Source: Pseudomonas indica NBRC 103045
GTDB lineage: Bacteria; Pseudomonadota; Gammaproteobacteria; Pseudomonadales; Pseudomonadaceae
Assembly (NCBI RefSeq): GCF_002091635.1
Contig: NZ_BDAC01000021.1
Span: forward strand, 49,050-113,049
DNA: 64,000 nucleotides
Direction: 5' to 3'
This document shows, in pieces, positions 19,518-26,775 of the stretch. Each line of letters begins with the position of its first letter. The first letter of the stretch is position 1. Below the pieces are notes generated by a model, which was not told the origin of the DNA, searched no databases, and worked only from the letters and a program-made list of their open reading frames with translations. Made by a program: the position numbers and the translations under genes.

Positions 19518-20779
19518 TGGGTCGGATTCGTGTCGAGCAGTTGGGCAAGGCATACAAGCAGTATCATGGACGATGGTCGCGGTTGGTCGAGTGGTTGGTG
19601 CCGTTCGCCGGGCCGCGACACACACCGCATTGGGTGCTGAGTGACGTCAATTTCGAGATAGAGCCAGGCGAGGCGGTGGGTATCGTCGGGGTGAATGGCG
19701 CGGGCAAGAGCACGCTGCTGAAAATGATCGCCGGGACGACCCAGCCGACCTGTGGACGGATCGAGGTGCAGGGCCGGGTTGCCGCGCTTTTGGAGCTTGG
19801 TATGGGCTTCCATCCCGACTTCACGGGACGGCAGAACGTAGTGATGGCTGGGCAGTTGCTAGGGTTGCAGTTGGACGAAATCGACGTCCTTATGCCTGAG
19901 ATCGAAGCCTTCGCTGAGATCGGCGAGGCGATCGAGCAACCCGTGCGAACCTACTCCAGTGGTATGCAGATGCGCCTGGCATTCAGCGTCGCCACGGCGC
20001 GCCGGCCCGATGTGCTGATCGTGGATGAGGCCCTATCGGTGGGTGATGCCTACTTCCAGCACAAGAGTTTCGAGCGGATCCGCAGTTTCCGGCGTGACGG
20101 CACGACGCTACTGATCGTTTCCCACGACCGCACGGCCGTGCAGTCCATCTGTGATCGAGCCCTCCTCCTGGAGGGCGGTAAGTTGGCCATGCAGGGGCCG
20201 CCGGAGATCGTGATGGATTATTACAATGCCAAGCTCGCCGAACGCGAGGGGCAGCTTGTCCACCAGGAAATGCTGGCGGACGGTAATGTACAGACCATTT
20301 CTGGTACGGGTGAAGCGGGTATTACCGACATCCGGCTCTTGGATGAGCAGGGAAGACCCATCGAGATCGTGGAGGTCGGGCGGTCTGTAGTGCTGGAGGT
20401 CAACGTGGTGGTGCGCCGGCCGATCGAGCGGTTGGTGCTTGGTTTCATGATCAAGGATCGCTTCGGCCAGCCCATGTATGGCATCAATACGCACCGATTG
20501 GAAAAGCCTCTGAGCAATCTACTAGCAGGGGAGAGCGTAACCTATCGCTTCGCTTTCCCCGTTCTTTTGGGGAAGGGGAACTACTCTGTTTCGTTCAGCC
20601 TATCCCGGCTGGACTCTCATCTGGACAAGAATTACGAGTGGCGGGATTACGGATTGATCTTTCATGTAGTCAATACGCGTAAGGAGGATTTCATCGGTTC
20701 CGCCTGGCTCGGAGCCACCGCCGAAGTTCAACGCCACGAGCTTCCCCTCACCCCACGTAGAGCCGAGATAACGTCTTGA
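19517..20779 (+). CDS. wzt: O-antigen ABC transporter ATPase Wzt with C-terminal glycan-binding domain
   Basis: A 420-residue protein. Residues 1-240 are the ATPase: Walker A GVNGAGKST (58-66), signature YSSGM (146-150) and Walker B VLIVDE (166-171), followed by VSHDRTAV with the switch His. Residues from about 250 on form the Wzt C-terminal beta-sandwich that recognises the cap at the non-reducing end of the chain in other ABC-exported O antigens (LGFMIKDRFGQPMYGINT is typical). Such a domain fits a terminal modification such as the methyl group the upstream methyltransferase could add. Coupled to wzm and wbpX by overlaps. Confidence 0.95.
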   Translation: MGRIRVEQLGKAYKQYHGRWSRLVEWLVPFAGPRHTPHWVLSDVNFEIEPGEAVGIVGVNGAGKSTLLKMIAGTTQPTCGRIEVQGRVAALLELGMGFHPDFTGRQNVVMAGQLLGLQLDEIDVLMPEIEAFAEIGEAIEQPVRTYSSGMQMRLAFSVATARRPDVLIVDEALSVGDAYFQHKSFERIRSFRRDGTTLLIVSHDRTAVQSICDRALLLEGGKLAMQGPPEIVMDYYNAKLAEREGQLVHQEMLADGNVQTISGTGEAGITDIRLLDEQGRPIEIVEVGRSVVLEVNVVVRRPIERLVLGFMIKDRFGQPMYGINTHRLEKPLSNLLAGESVTYRFAFPVLLGKGNYSVSFSLSRLDSHLDKNYEWRDYGLIFHVVNTRKEDFIGSAWLGATAEVQRHELPLTPRRAEITS

Positions 20780-22170
20780 CCCGCCTCCTCGTCGAATGCA
20801 CTTACGTGTATGAACACCCGAACGTGAACTCCGGTATCCAGCGTGTGGTGCGTAATGTCATACGCGAGTTGGATGCCCTCGAAGGAGAGGCGGAGTGCAT
20901 CCCTGTGATGATGCAGGGCGGACAGTTGTACCGGGTGCTCAGCCTCGCGCCGTTGAAAACACCGCGCGATTCGCCCTGGCGCAAGCGAGTGATCGTTCGG
21001 CTCGATCATCTGCGCAATCGTTATTGGTGGTGGCATTCACGCCTGGAGCGGTTATGGCCGTTCCGTCGTTCACATAATGCCCGTAGGGCGCTTTATGTGC
21101 TTTGCAAACTGGCCAGCCTGAGTTTCACCTTGCCGCTGCGTTTGCTGCTGTGGTTCGAGCGTAATGCCCAGCCGGCTCCCCAGCGCGCAATGCCCTTAGA
21201 AACGCGTCCGGGCGACCAGTTGCTCCTGCTCGATTCGTCCTGGCATGCGGATTTTTTCCCGTTGGCCGAACGCCTGAAACGTGAAGGTGTTGGCATCGTA
21301 TCGGTGATTTACGACTTGATCCCGCTGACTCATCCGCAGTTTTGCGACGCGGGCTTGGTCAAGGTTTTCGATCGCTGGTTCGACTGGATCGCCGAAACGG
21401 CCGACGGGTACATATCGATATCCCGCACCATCAGCGATCAAGTGCGTGCCGAGATCGAGCATCGGTTGGGGGCGGAGGGGGCTTCCAAGCGCTGGTTCGA
21501 TTATTTTCACCTGGGGTCGGAGCTGGACCTGGTGCGCGACGGCGCGCGTATCAACCGACAGTTGGAGCGAATGTACACCGCCGGGGCACCGGTGTATCTG
21601 ATGGTCAGCACCATAGAACCAAGGAAAAACCACGGCTACCTCTTGGATGCGTTCGAGCTGCTTTGGGCCCACGGCTCCAAGGCACGTCTCTGCTTCATTG
21701 GACGCATCGGTTGGAAATGCGATGGGCTCATCGAGCGCATTCGCAAACATCCCGAATTCGAGAAGCGCTTGTTCATGTTCAATGGCGTCAACGATAAAAG
21801 CCTTGAGTACGCCTATGCTCACTCCCGGGCCTTGGTCTTCCCTTCTTACGTCGAAGGTTTTGGCCTGCCGCTGGTGGAGGCGATGCAGCGGGGATTGCCG
21901 GCCATGGCCAGCGATATTCCGGTGTTTCGTGAGATCGGTGGAGAGTTTGTCGCCTATTTCGATCTGGACTCGCCGCGGACCCTGGCGGATCGGGTATTGG
22001 CATTCGAGCGGGATGGGTGCTTCCCTGCCGCGCGTGACTTGGCGGAGTGGCGTTGGATGGGCTGGCGTGAAGCCAGCCTGCAATTGATCGAGCGTACCTT
22101 GAATGGTATCCGGCGCGCCCAGCGACCGGCTTCGGAGAAGGCGACCGTGGTCCATGCGGATTGCTCTTAA
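20776..22170 (+). CDS. wbpX: D-rhamnosyltransferase WbpX (GT4 family)
   Basis: A 464-residue glycosyltransferase with VYEHPNVNSGIQRVVRNVIREL at the N-terminus, a hydrophobic stretch around 95-120 (LASLSFTLPLRLLLWF) that may sit on the membrane, and a GT4 donor lobe with STIEPRKNHGYLLDAF and FPSYVEGFGLPLVEAMQRG. In P. aeruginosa WbpX, WbpY and WbpZ polymerise the D-rhamnan chain on the undecaprenyl carrier. The assignment rests on order in the operon plus the fold. The start overlaps wzt by 4 bases, and the end overlaps the wbpY start by 17 bases. Confidence 0.88.
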   Translation: MTRLLVECTYVYEHPNVNSGIQRVVRNVIRELDALEGEAECIPVMMQGGQLYRVLSLAPLKTPRDSPWRKRVIVRLDHLRNRYWWWHSRLERLWPFRRSHNARRALYVLCKLASLSFTLPLRLLLWFERNAQPAPQRAMPLETRPGDQLLLLDSSWHADFFPLAERLKREGVGIVSVIYDLIPLTHPQFCDAGLVKVFDRWFDWIAETADGYISISRTISDQVRAEIEHRLGAEGASKRWFDYFHLGSELDLVRDGARINRQLERMYTAGAPVYLMVSTIEPRKNHGYLLDAFELLWAHGSKARLCFIGRIGWKCDGLIERIRKHPEFEKRLFMFNGVNDKSLEYAYAHSRALVFPSYVEGFGLPLVEAMQRGLPAMASDIPVFREIGGEFVAYFDLDSPRTLADRVLAFERDGCFPAARDLAEWRWMGWREASLQLIERTLNGIRRAQRPASEKATVVHADCS

Positions 22171-23290
22171 CGCTCGGATTCTCCAGGCGCCCCGTACGGG
22201 TATCGGCCAATACGTAGTCGAGCTGGTCCAGGCTTTGCGCGGACAGGATGATATCGAGCTGAGACTGTTCGACGGCTGGAGGTGGGGGGAATGCCTGCCG
22301 GAGGCCTGCCTGCCTGGCTATGGTCGTTGGAGCGGCCTGATCAAGCGTTGCGTTCCAGGTGCCTATGCCTTGCGGCGGTGGGTCGAACAAGGGCGCTTCG
22401 AGCGTGGAGTGACGAAGCGGTCGGTGGACCTCTATCACGAGCCGAGTCTTTGGCCGCTGGCCTTCGAGGGCCCGATGGTCATGACACTGCACGATCTGAC
22501 CCATGTCCGTTATCCGGAAACCCAACCACGGGATCGGTTAGCGGAGATCGAGCGACATGTCCCCAGGGCTGTGGAGCGGGCGCGCCGCATCCTGGTCGAT
22601 TCGCAGTTCGTTGCCGACGAGTTGGTCGACCATTACGGTTTGGCAAGGAAGCATCTGGTTGTTGCGCCGTTAGGATATTCGGCCCGCTTTCATCCCAGGG
22701 AGACCGAAGATTTGCGCGAGGCCTTGCGTCCGTTCGGTGTGCTGCCTGGGCGCTACCTGCTTTGTGTCGGTACTCTGGAGCCGCGAAAGAATCTAAGCCT
22801 GGTCTTGCGGGCTCATCGACGTTTGCCGGTTTCGATCCGGGCACATTACCCTTTGCTGATCGCCGGTATGGCCGGCTGGAAGAGCGAGGGTTTCGCCGAA
22901 GAGCTGGCCAAGGGAATGGCTGACGGAGGGGTTCGACTATTGGGCTACCAGAGCGATGAAAGCCTGGCCGAACTGGTCGCTGGGGCGAGGATGCTGCTTT
23001 TTCCTTCCTTGTACGAGGGGTTCGGCCTGCCAGTTCTGGAAGCCATGGCCAGCGGTACACCCGTGATTCTGACGGATCGATCGGCGTTGCCTGAAGTGGC
23101 CGGGAGTGCAGGAACCTATATCGATGCCGACGATGAGAACGTTTGTGCCGAGGCGATTCGTTGTCTGATCGAGGACGAGGCGGTCTGGCAGGGGAAGCGG
23201 GCCGCGGGCCTGCGACGGGCCGGTGAGTTTTCCTGGCGCCGATGCGCGGAGATCACGGTTGACGCGTACAGACAGGCTTTGGTTGGCTGA
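22154..23290 (+). CDS. wbpY: D-rhamnosyltransferase WbpY (GT4 family)
   Basis: A 378-residue GT-B glycosyltransferase starting MRIALNARILQAPRTGIGQY, where the TGIGxY loop is the usual acceptor-side glycine motif. The donor lobe shows CVGTLEPRKNLSLVLRA and FPSLYEGFGLPVLEAMASG (E-x7-E). The frame is open 17 codons upstream. The ATG at 22154 is chosen because the protein then begins at the first beta strand, giving a 17-base overlap with wbpX. One base is shared with the wbpZ start (TGATG). Confidence 0.9.
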   Translation: MRIALNARILQAPRTGIGQYVVELVQALRGQDDIELRLFDGWRWGECLPEACLPGYGRWSGLIKRCVPGAYALRRWVEQGRFERGVTKRSVDLYHEPSLWPLAFEGPMVMTLHDLTHVRYPETQPRDRLAEIERHVPRAVERARRILVDSQFVADELVDHYGLARKHLVVAPLGYSARFHPRETEDLREALRPFGVLPGRYLLCVGTLEPRKNLSLVLRAHRRLPVSIRAHYPLLIAGMAGWKSEGFAEELAKGMADGGVRLLGYQSDESLAELVAGARMLLFPSLYEGFGLPVLEAMASGTPVILTDRSALPEVAGSAGTYIDADDENVCAEAIRCLIEDEAVWQGKRAAGLRRAGEFSWRRCAEITVDAYRQALVG

Positions 23291-24438
23291 TGCGCGTTCT
23301 ACATTTCTTCAAGACCTACCTGCCTGAATCGGTCGGCGGTATCGAGCAAGTCATCTATCAGCTTTGCCGAAGTGGTCAGGCTCATGGCCTGGAGTCCGAG
23401 GTGCTGACGCTCAGTGCGAACCCAAATCCCGGGACGATCATGCTTGATGACCATCGTGTCCACCGTGCCCGACTGGATCTCAACATCGCCTCGACCGGGT
23501 TCTCCTACAGTGCGCTTCGGCTATTCCGAATGCAGGCCGCTCAAGCCGACGTGGTCAACTATCACTTCCCTTGGCCTTTCATGGACGTGGTGCATTTCGC
23601 TGCCAGAGTACGCAAGCCGACGGTAGTGACCTATCACTCAGACATTATCCGCCAGAAATATCTGCTGCACCTTTACAGGCCGCTGATGTACCGCTTTCTC
23701 GACAGCGTCGATCGTATTGTGGTGGCCTCACCCAATTACCTGGAGACCAGTGAGGTATTGGTACGATACCGGGACAAGACATCTGTCATTCCCTATGGCC
23801 TGGACAAGTCCAGCTATCCGCAGCCCCCGACGGAGACGATAGAACGCTGGCATGGCGCGGTGGGGAATCGCTTCTTCCTGTTCGTCGGCGTCATGCGTTA
23901 TTACAAGGGGCTTCATATCCTGCTTGAAGCGGCCCAGGGGACACATTATCCAGTGGTTATCGTCGGAGCCGGGCCGCTTGAGGAGCAGTTGCGCGGCCAG
24001 GCTTCTTCCCTTCGGCTGGATAACGTCCACTTTCTTGGGCGGTTGAGCGATGAGGACAAGGCCGCTCTGCTCCAGCTCAGCGGAGCCATTGTGTTCCCAT
24101 CGCATCTGCGTTCCGAGGCGTTCGGCATTTCGTTGCTGGAAGGCGCCATGTATGGCAAACCGATGATTTCCAGCGAAATCGGGACGGGAACGAGCTACAT
24201 CAATATTCATGGCCAGACGGGAATAGTCGTGCCGCCCGGTGATCCATTGGCGTTTCGGGAAGCGATGCGCCGGCTATGGGAGGATCCTGCTTTGGCAGCA
24301 CGCATGGGTCGTGCTGCCGAGGAGCGTTACTGGCAGCTGTTTACCGCCGAGCGAATGGGTCAGCAGACCGCTGCATTGTATAGCGGTCTGCTGGCCGACA
24401 AGTGCGTCGTCTCTGACCGACAGGTTCGGGCGGATTAA
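23290..24438 (+). CDS. wbpZ: D-rhamnosyltransferase WbpZ (GT4 family)
   Basis: A 382-residue GT-B enzyme with the N-terminal KTYLPESVGGIEQVIYQL glycine loop, YHSDIIRQKY, a donor lobe with FVGVMRYYKGLHILLEA, and SEAFGISLLEGAMYGKPMIS (E-x7-E). By position it is WbpZ, which in P. aeruginosa adds the first D-rhamnose to the lipid carrier primer. It is the last gene of the operon. Its TAA stop shares four bases with the stop of the convergent DUF1127 gene, leaving no room for a dedicated terminator between them. Confidence 0.9.
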   Translation: MRVLHFFKTYLPESVGGIEQVIYQLCRSGQAHGLESEVLTLSANPNPGTIMLDDHRVHRARLDLNIASTGFSYSALRLFRMQAAQADVVNYHFPWPFMDVVHFAARVRKPTVVTYHSDIIRQKYLLHLYRPLMYRFLDSVDRIVVASPNYLETSEVLVRYRDKTSVIPYGLDKSSYPQPPTETIERWHGAVGNRFFLFVGVMRYYKGLHILLEAAQGTHYPVVIVGAGPLEEQLRGQASSLRLDNVHFLGRLSDEDKAALLQLSGAIVFPSHLRSEAFGISLLEGAMYGKPMISSEIGTGTSYINIHGQTGIVVPPGDPLAFREAMRRLWEDPALAARMGRAAEERYWQLFTAERMGQQTAALYSGLLADKCVVSDRQVRAD

Positions 24439-24641
24439 CGCCAGAACGGCTTATCCAGCTCCGCTTCTCTTTCCGCGATGCTGATGCCGGCGTCGGCGAG
24501 CATGCGCTCGTCTAGGACGGCCAATTGCTTGCGCGTACGGGCTCGCTGGCGCCAGAGGCAGAAGATGGCGTAGAGATCCAGAACCTTGGAAAGGCGGTCT
24601 GTCTTGGGGAGGGAGGGCCGGTGAGTGAGGGTGCGGTCCAT
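24435..24641 (-). CDS. DUF1127 small protein (copy 1)
   Basis: A 68-residue basic protein. The C-terminal half has the DUF1127 (PF06568, YjiS-like) pattern: WRQRARTRKQLAVLDERMLADAGIS followed by a Glu-rich turn and the terminal KPFWR. A frame opens further upstream, but the ATG at 24641 has GGAAGGA at good spacing. Small DUF1127 proteins act as RNA-binding or phosphate/carbon-metabolism regulators in some alpha-proteobacteria. The role in Pseudomonas is not established. The upstream region carries an operator-like motif shared with the next gene. Confidence 0.88.
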   Translation of the reverse strand: MDRTLTHRPSLPKTDRLSKVLDLYAIFCLWRQRARTRKQLAVLDERMLADAGISIAEREAELDKPFWR

Positions 24642-24762
24642 GGCACTGTCCTTCCCGCATGGATGCGGGGATGGCGTATGGGAAACCATGGTCGCGCGGA
24701 TCGAGTGTTCGCTACAGCGACAGTGGAGCGGGATTGTAAGGGTTCAGTTTTGTATCTGGCTG

Positions 24763-24777
24763 AACTGTATCGGTCAG
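24763..24777 (+). promoter_or_regulatory. Operator-like site upstream of DUF1127 copy 1
   Basis: AACTGTATCGGTCAG matches the motif AACTGTAYYGGTYAC found four times upstream of copy 2. It lies 122 bases from the start of copy 1, in the same relative orientation and almost the same distance (125) as the nearest site of copy 2. A weak second half (only the CTGT core kept) begins 24 bases further on. The remaining bases between the two DUF1127 genes (24642-24876) hold only this site and the terminator of copy 2. Confidence 0.5.
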
Positions 24778-24808
24778 ATGGATGAGATCTGTTCTTTTCT
24801 GCCAGACA

Positions 24809-24842
24809 TAAAAAACCCGTCGGCGTTTACACGGCGACGGGT
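24809..24842 (-). terminator. Rho-independent terminator of DUF1127 copy 2
   Basis: Stem ACCCGTCG/CGACGGGT (24815-24822 with 24835-24842), extended by two or three further pairs around one mismatch. On the minus strand the stem is followed by TTTTTT (24815-24810). It sits 35 bases after the copy 2 stop, so it ends that transcript. Confidence 0.85.
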
Positions 24843-24876
24843 CTTCGGCGATCGACCTTCGGTCGAGGCAGGCGCA

Positions 24877-25092
24877 TCAACGCCAGAACGGCTTGTTCAG
24901 TTCGGCGTAACGCTGGGCTTCGCTGATACCGGCATCGGCCAGGAGGCGAGCATCCAGACGGGCCAACTGATGGCGGCTGGAGATACGACGCTGCCACAGG
25001 GTCAGGGTAGCGATTACACGCAGCGGCCAAGGGGCTTTCGAGCTGGCTTCGGGGGCATCGACAAACAGATCGGAACTAAGGATATGTTCCAT
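24877..25092 (-). CDS. DUF1127 small protein (copy 2)
   Basis: A 71-residue protein with an acidic N-terminus (SSDLFVDAPEA) and the DUF1127 C-terminal half: WQRRISSRHQLARLDARLLADAGIS, then AELNKPFWR. The start ATG follows GGAAGGAAG. The C-terminal residues align closely with copy 1, so the two are recent paralogues, while the N-termini differ. It has its own terminator downstream and a long upstream region with four copies of a 14-15-base motif. Function is unknown. Confidence 0.9.
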   Translation of the reverse strand: MEHILSSDLFVDAPEASSKAPWPLRVIATLTLWQRRISSRHQLARLDARLLADAGISEAQRYAELNKPFWR

Positions 25093-25216
25093 GGTGGTCT
25101 TCCTTCCGCTTGTGGCGGGCTTGCTTCATCGGGATGAGCAAATGATCCGCTTTCGTCGAGCGACCCAGTAGTCACAGCTATCGAAAATTGCGAGCCTTTT
25201 AATGTGTTACCTAACT

Positions 25217-25353
25217 AACTGTACTGTTACTGAAAGAACCAGCTGTATTGGTTGTGCCCCATCTTGGTGCGTAAATGTCACCCAAAAACCGCCTTATGGG
25301 CTATTTTTGCACACGTGACCAGTACAGTTTTGGCGCATGTAACGGGTACAGTT
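25217..25353. promoter_or_regulatory. Four operator-like repeats in two 24-bp-phased direct pairs, facing each other
   Basis: Plus-strand pair: AACTGTACTGTTAC at 25217 and AGCTGTATTGGTTG at 25241. Minus-strand pair: reverse complements of AACTGTACTGGTCAC (25315-25329) and AACTGTACCCGTTAC (25339-25353). Within each pair the starts are exactly 24 bases apart. The plus-strand pair probably serves the DUF1127 gene at 25092; the other would serve a rightward gene that is no longer there. The stretch 25093-25543 has no gene otherwise and is clearly AT-rich. Direct pairs with fixed spacing are typical of MocR-type GntR regulators; that assignment is inference. Confidence 0.6.
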
Positions 25354-25521
25354 ATGGCTAATGGTATTTTTGCGAGAATTTTTACTGCGGAAATAGCCTC
25401 TTGGTAGTTGATAGCACCAAAAATCGAATGGGAGCTATTTTTATAGCTCGGCTTGTAGCGGAACAGTGCAGTTATTCTCCTGTTTCGGTGTTGAAGCGAG
25501 TGGTTTATCTGGTGCGAAAAG

Positions 25522-25543
25522 AAAAAAGCCCCGGCCTGAGCCG
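25522..25543 (+). terminator. Half of an intrinsic terminator, cut by the IS element
   Basis: The left arm AAAAAAGCCCCGGC, the loop CTGA and the first four bases of the right arm (GCCG) are present. The expected remainder (GGGCTTTTTT) is replaced by the IS inverted repeat starting at 25544. No gene that this terminator would serve remains next to it. Confidence 0.6.
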
Positions 25544-25561
25544 TAATGCTGTTCACTTAAG
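25544..25561 (+). repeat. Left terminal inverted repeat of the IS
   Basis: TAATGCTGTTCACTTAAG, the exact reverse complement of the right end. The transposase stop codon (TGA read on the minus strand) lies inside it. Confidence 0.9.
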
Positions 25562-26651
25562 CGGAGCGGCCTTACGATCCACTGGATACCGGGTTTTGGA
25601 CATCTTCACCGTTCTTGGCCTTCCTGGCCTTGGACGGTGATCCAGAAACATCCCTCCGATACCCCCTCGTAGCTCAGCTAACCTTCTGCCTGTTGCCGAC
25701 ACCGGATTGGCTGCCGCCATGACGATCAATTGCACGGCAATGTACTGGCAGGCGGGCTTAAAACGGATGTCCGAAGGCATTCGGCCGAAAGCCACGGCAG
25801 CTTGGCTGGCCTCCCGCCTGACGATATTGTAAGCCAGCAAAAGCCCCCAAACTTCTTGGTAAATCAGGTCGACCTTCTTGCTACGCAGCGTCACCGCGTT
25901 CTGCTGCATCGAGCTTTTGATGTCCCTGAAGCCTAGCTCTATCTCCCAGCGCTCCAGGTACAGCTCGGCGACAGCCTCTGCGCTGTAGCCCTCGACTGGC
26001 AGCGATGTGAGTAGCGATCTGATGCCTCCTTGGCTCTCATAACTGACCTCACGTACTTCCCAATGTGTAGGCAGATTGGGGTTCCGTTTGCGGGCCTGAG
26101 GCGAGACTTTCATTCGCACGCGGCGATCATATTCGCCATAACGCTCGACTTCTTCCATCACCAGATTTTTGCGGGCTAGCGTCAACCAATGCCGATGGCT
26201 GCCTCTATCCGCCACGCTCAGCAGCAGATCAGCGCCCCAGAAGCCCTTGTCGAACAACGTGATCGAATTGTCCGGAATCTGGCTCAGGAAGGTCTCAGCC
26301 AAACGCATTTCGCTGCCGCGATATGGGCTGAGCTGGGCATCGAGGATCACGTGTGAGCGCACATTCATCAAGGCAACGAGCCGCAGCATTGGAAAAGGCG
26401 TCTGGCGTTCGGTATTTGTATTGCCAGAGCCAAAATGCTCTCTCAGCTCAGGCGAATCGGGGGTTCGAAGCAATGCACCGTCCACCGCAAACACCTGCAA
26501 ACCGTTCCAGGCGCCGCCGCCGTATCGTGGCTTGAGTAGAGAGGTTGAGCGCACTTGCCACCCATTCAACAGGGACGTTCTGGGTGAAGGTACTCAGATC
26601 GGAAAAGTTGAAGAGATCGCCGAGGTCGAGCAATTGCTGCTGAATAGGCAT
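25553..26651 (-). pseudogene. IS4-family transposase remnant (internal deletion with frameshift)
   Basis: The N-terminal 48 codons from the ATG at 26651 read normally (FNFSDLSTFTQNVPVEWVAS, then ALNLSTQATIRRRRL). Near 26515-26525 the sequence jumps, in another frame, to NGLQVFAVDGALLRTPD. IS4 transposases of this type usually have roughly 100 residues between these points, so a segment is deleted. The rest is intact: first Asp in FAVDGALL, second in LFDKGFWGAD, and the Y-x2-R-x3-E-x6-K signature in YLERWEIELGFRDIKSS. The protein is therefore unlikely to be made whole, although the catalytic core could be translated from an internal start. Confidence 0.85.
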
Positions 26652-26687
26652 AAAAAATCCGATACCAGAGAGCTGGTATCGGATTTT
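26652..26687 (-). terminator. Terminator-like hairpin directly before the transposase start
   Basis: A perfect 15-bp stem AAAATCCGATACCAG/CTGGTATCGGATTTT with loop AGAG, read on the minus strand, is followed by TTTTTT and then at once by the transposase ATG at 26651. It would stop transcription coming in from pntB and hide the start region. IS4-group elements (IS10, IS50) are known to use hairpins at this place to block expression from outside promoters. Confidence 0.7.
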
Positions 26688-26714
26688 CTAGAAACCCCGG
26701 CTTGGACTCAAATG

Positions 26715-26732
26715 CTTAAGTGAACAGCATTA
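26715..26732 (-). repeat. Right terminal inverted repeat of the IS
   Basis: CTTAAGTGAACAGCATTA on the plus strand, a perfect match to the reverse complement of the left end. Confidence 0.9.
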
Positions 26733-26752
26733 CACCATACGGTGGGCTTTTT
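26733..26752 (-). terminator. Half of the pntB terminator, cut by the IS element
   Basis: Read on the minus strand, 24 bases after the pntB stop: arm AAAAAGCCCACC, loop GTAT and the first four bases (GGTG) of the return arm, after which the IS end begins. The missing part would be GGCTTTTT. The break lies at the same place relative to the loop as on the other side of the IS. Confidence 0.65.
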
Positions 26753-26775
26753 CCGAACACCTTGCAACCGCGAAC

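Larger units (their letters stand above)
25544..26732 (-). mobile_element. IS4-family insertion sequence, internally deleted
   Basis: The element is 1,189 bp and is bounded by perfect 18-bp inverted repeats (25544-25561 and 26715-26732), 19 bp if the flanking G/C pair is counted. It carries one transposase with IS4-type DDE motifs that has lost a segment and its frame. The flanks show no matching target duplication: the ten bases on the left (GGCCTGAGCC) differ from those on the right (ACCATACGGT). Each flank is instead one half of a different transcription terminator. The specific IS name cannot be given without a database. Confidence 0.88.

Noticed and set aside
25401..25640. Short plus-strand frame at the left edge of the IS that could be a remnant of the missing rightward gene
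   Set aside because: It runs across the IS inverted repeat and shows no DUF1127, MocR or other recognisable similarity, so it cannot be supported as a gene remnant.
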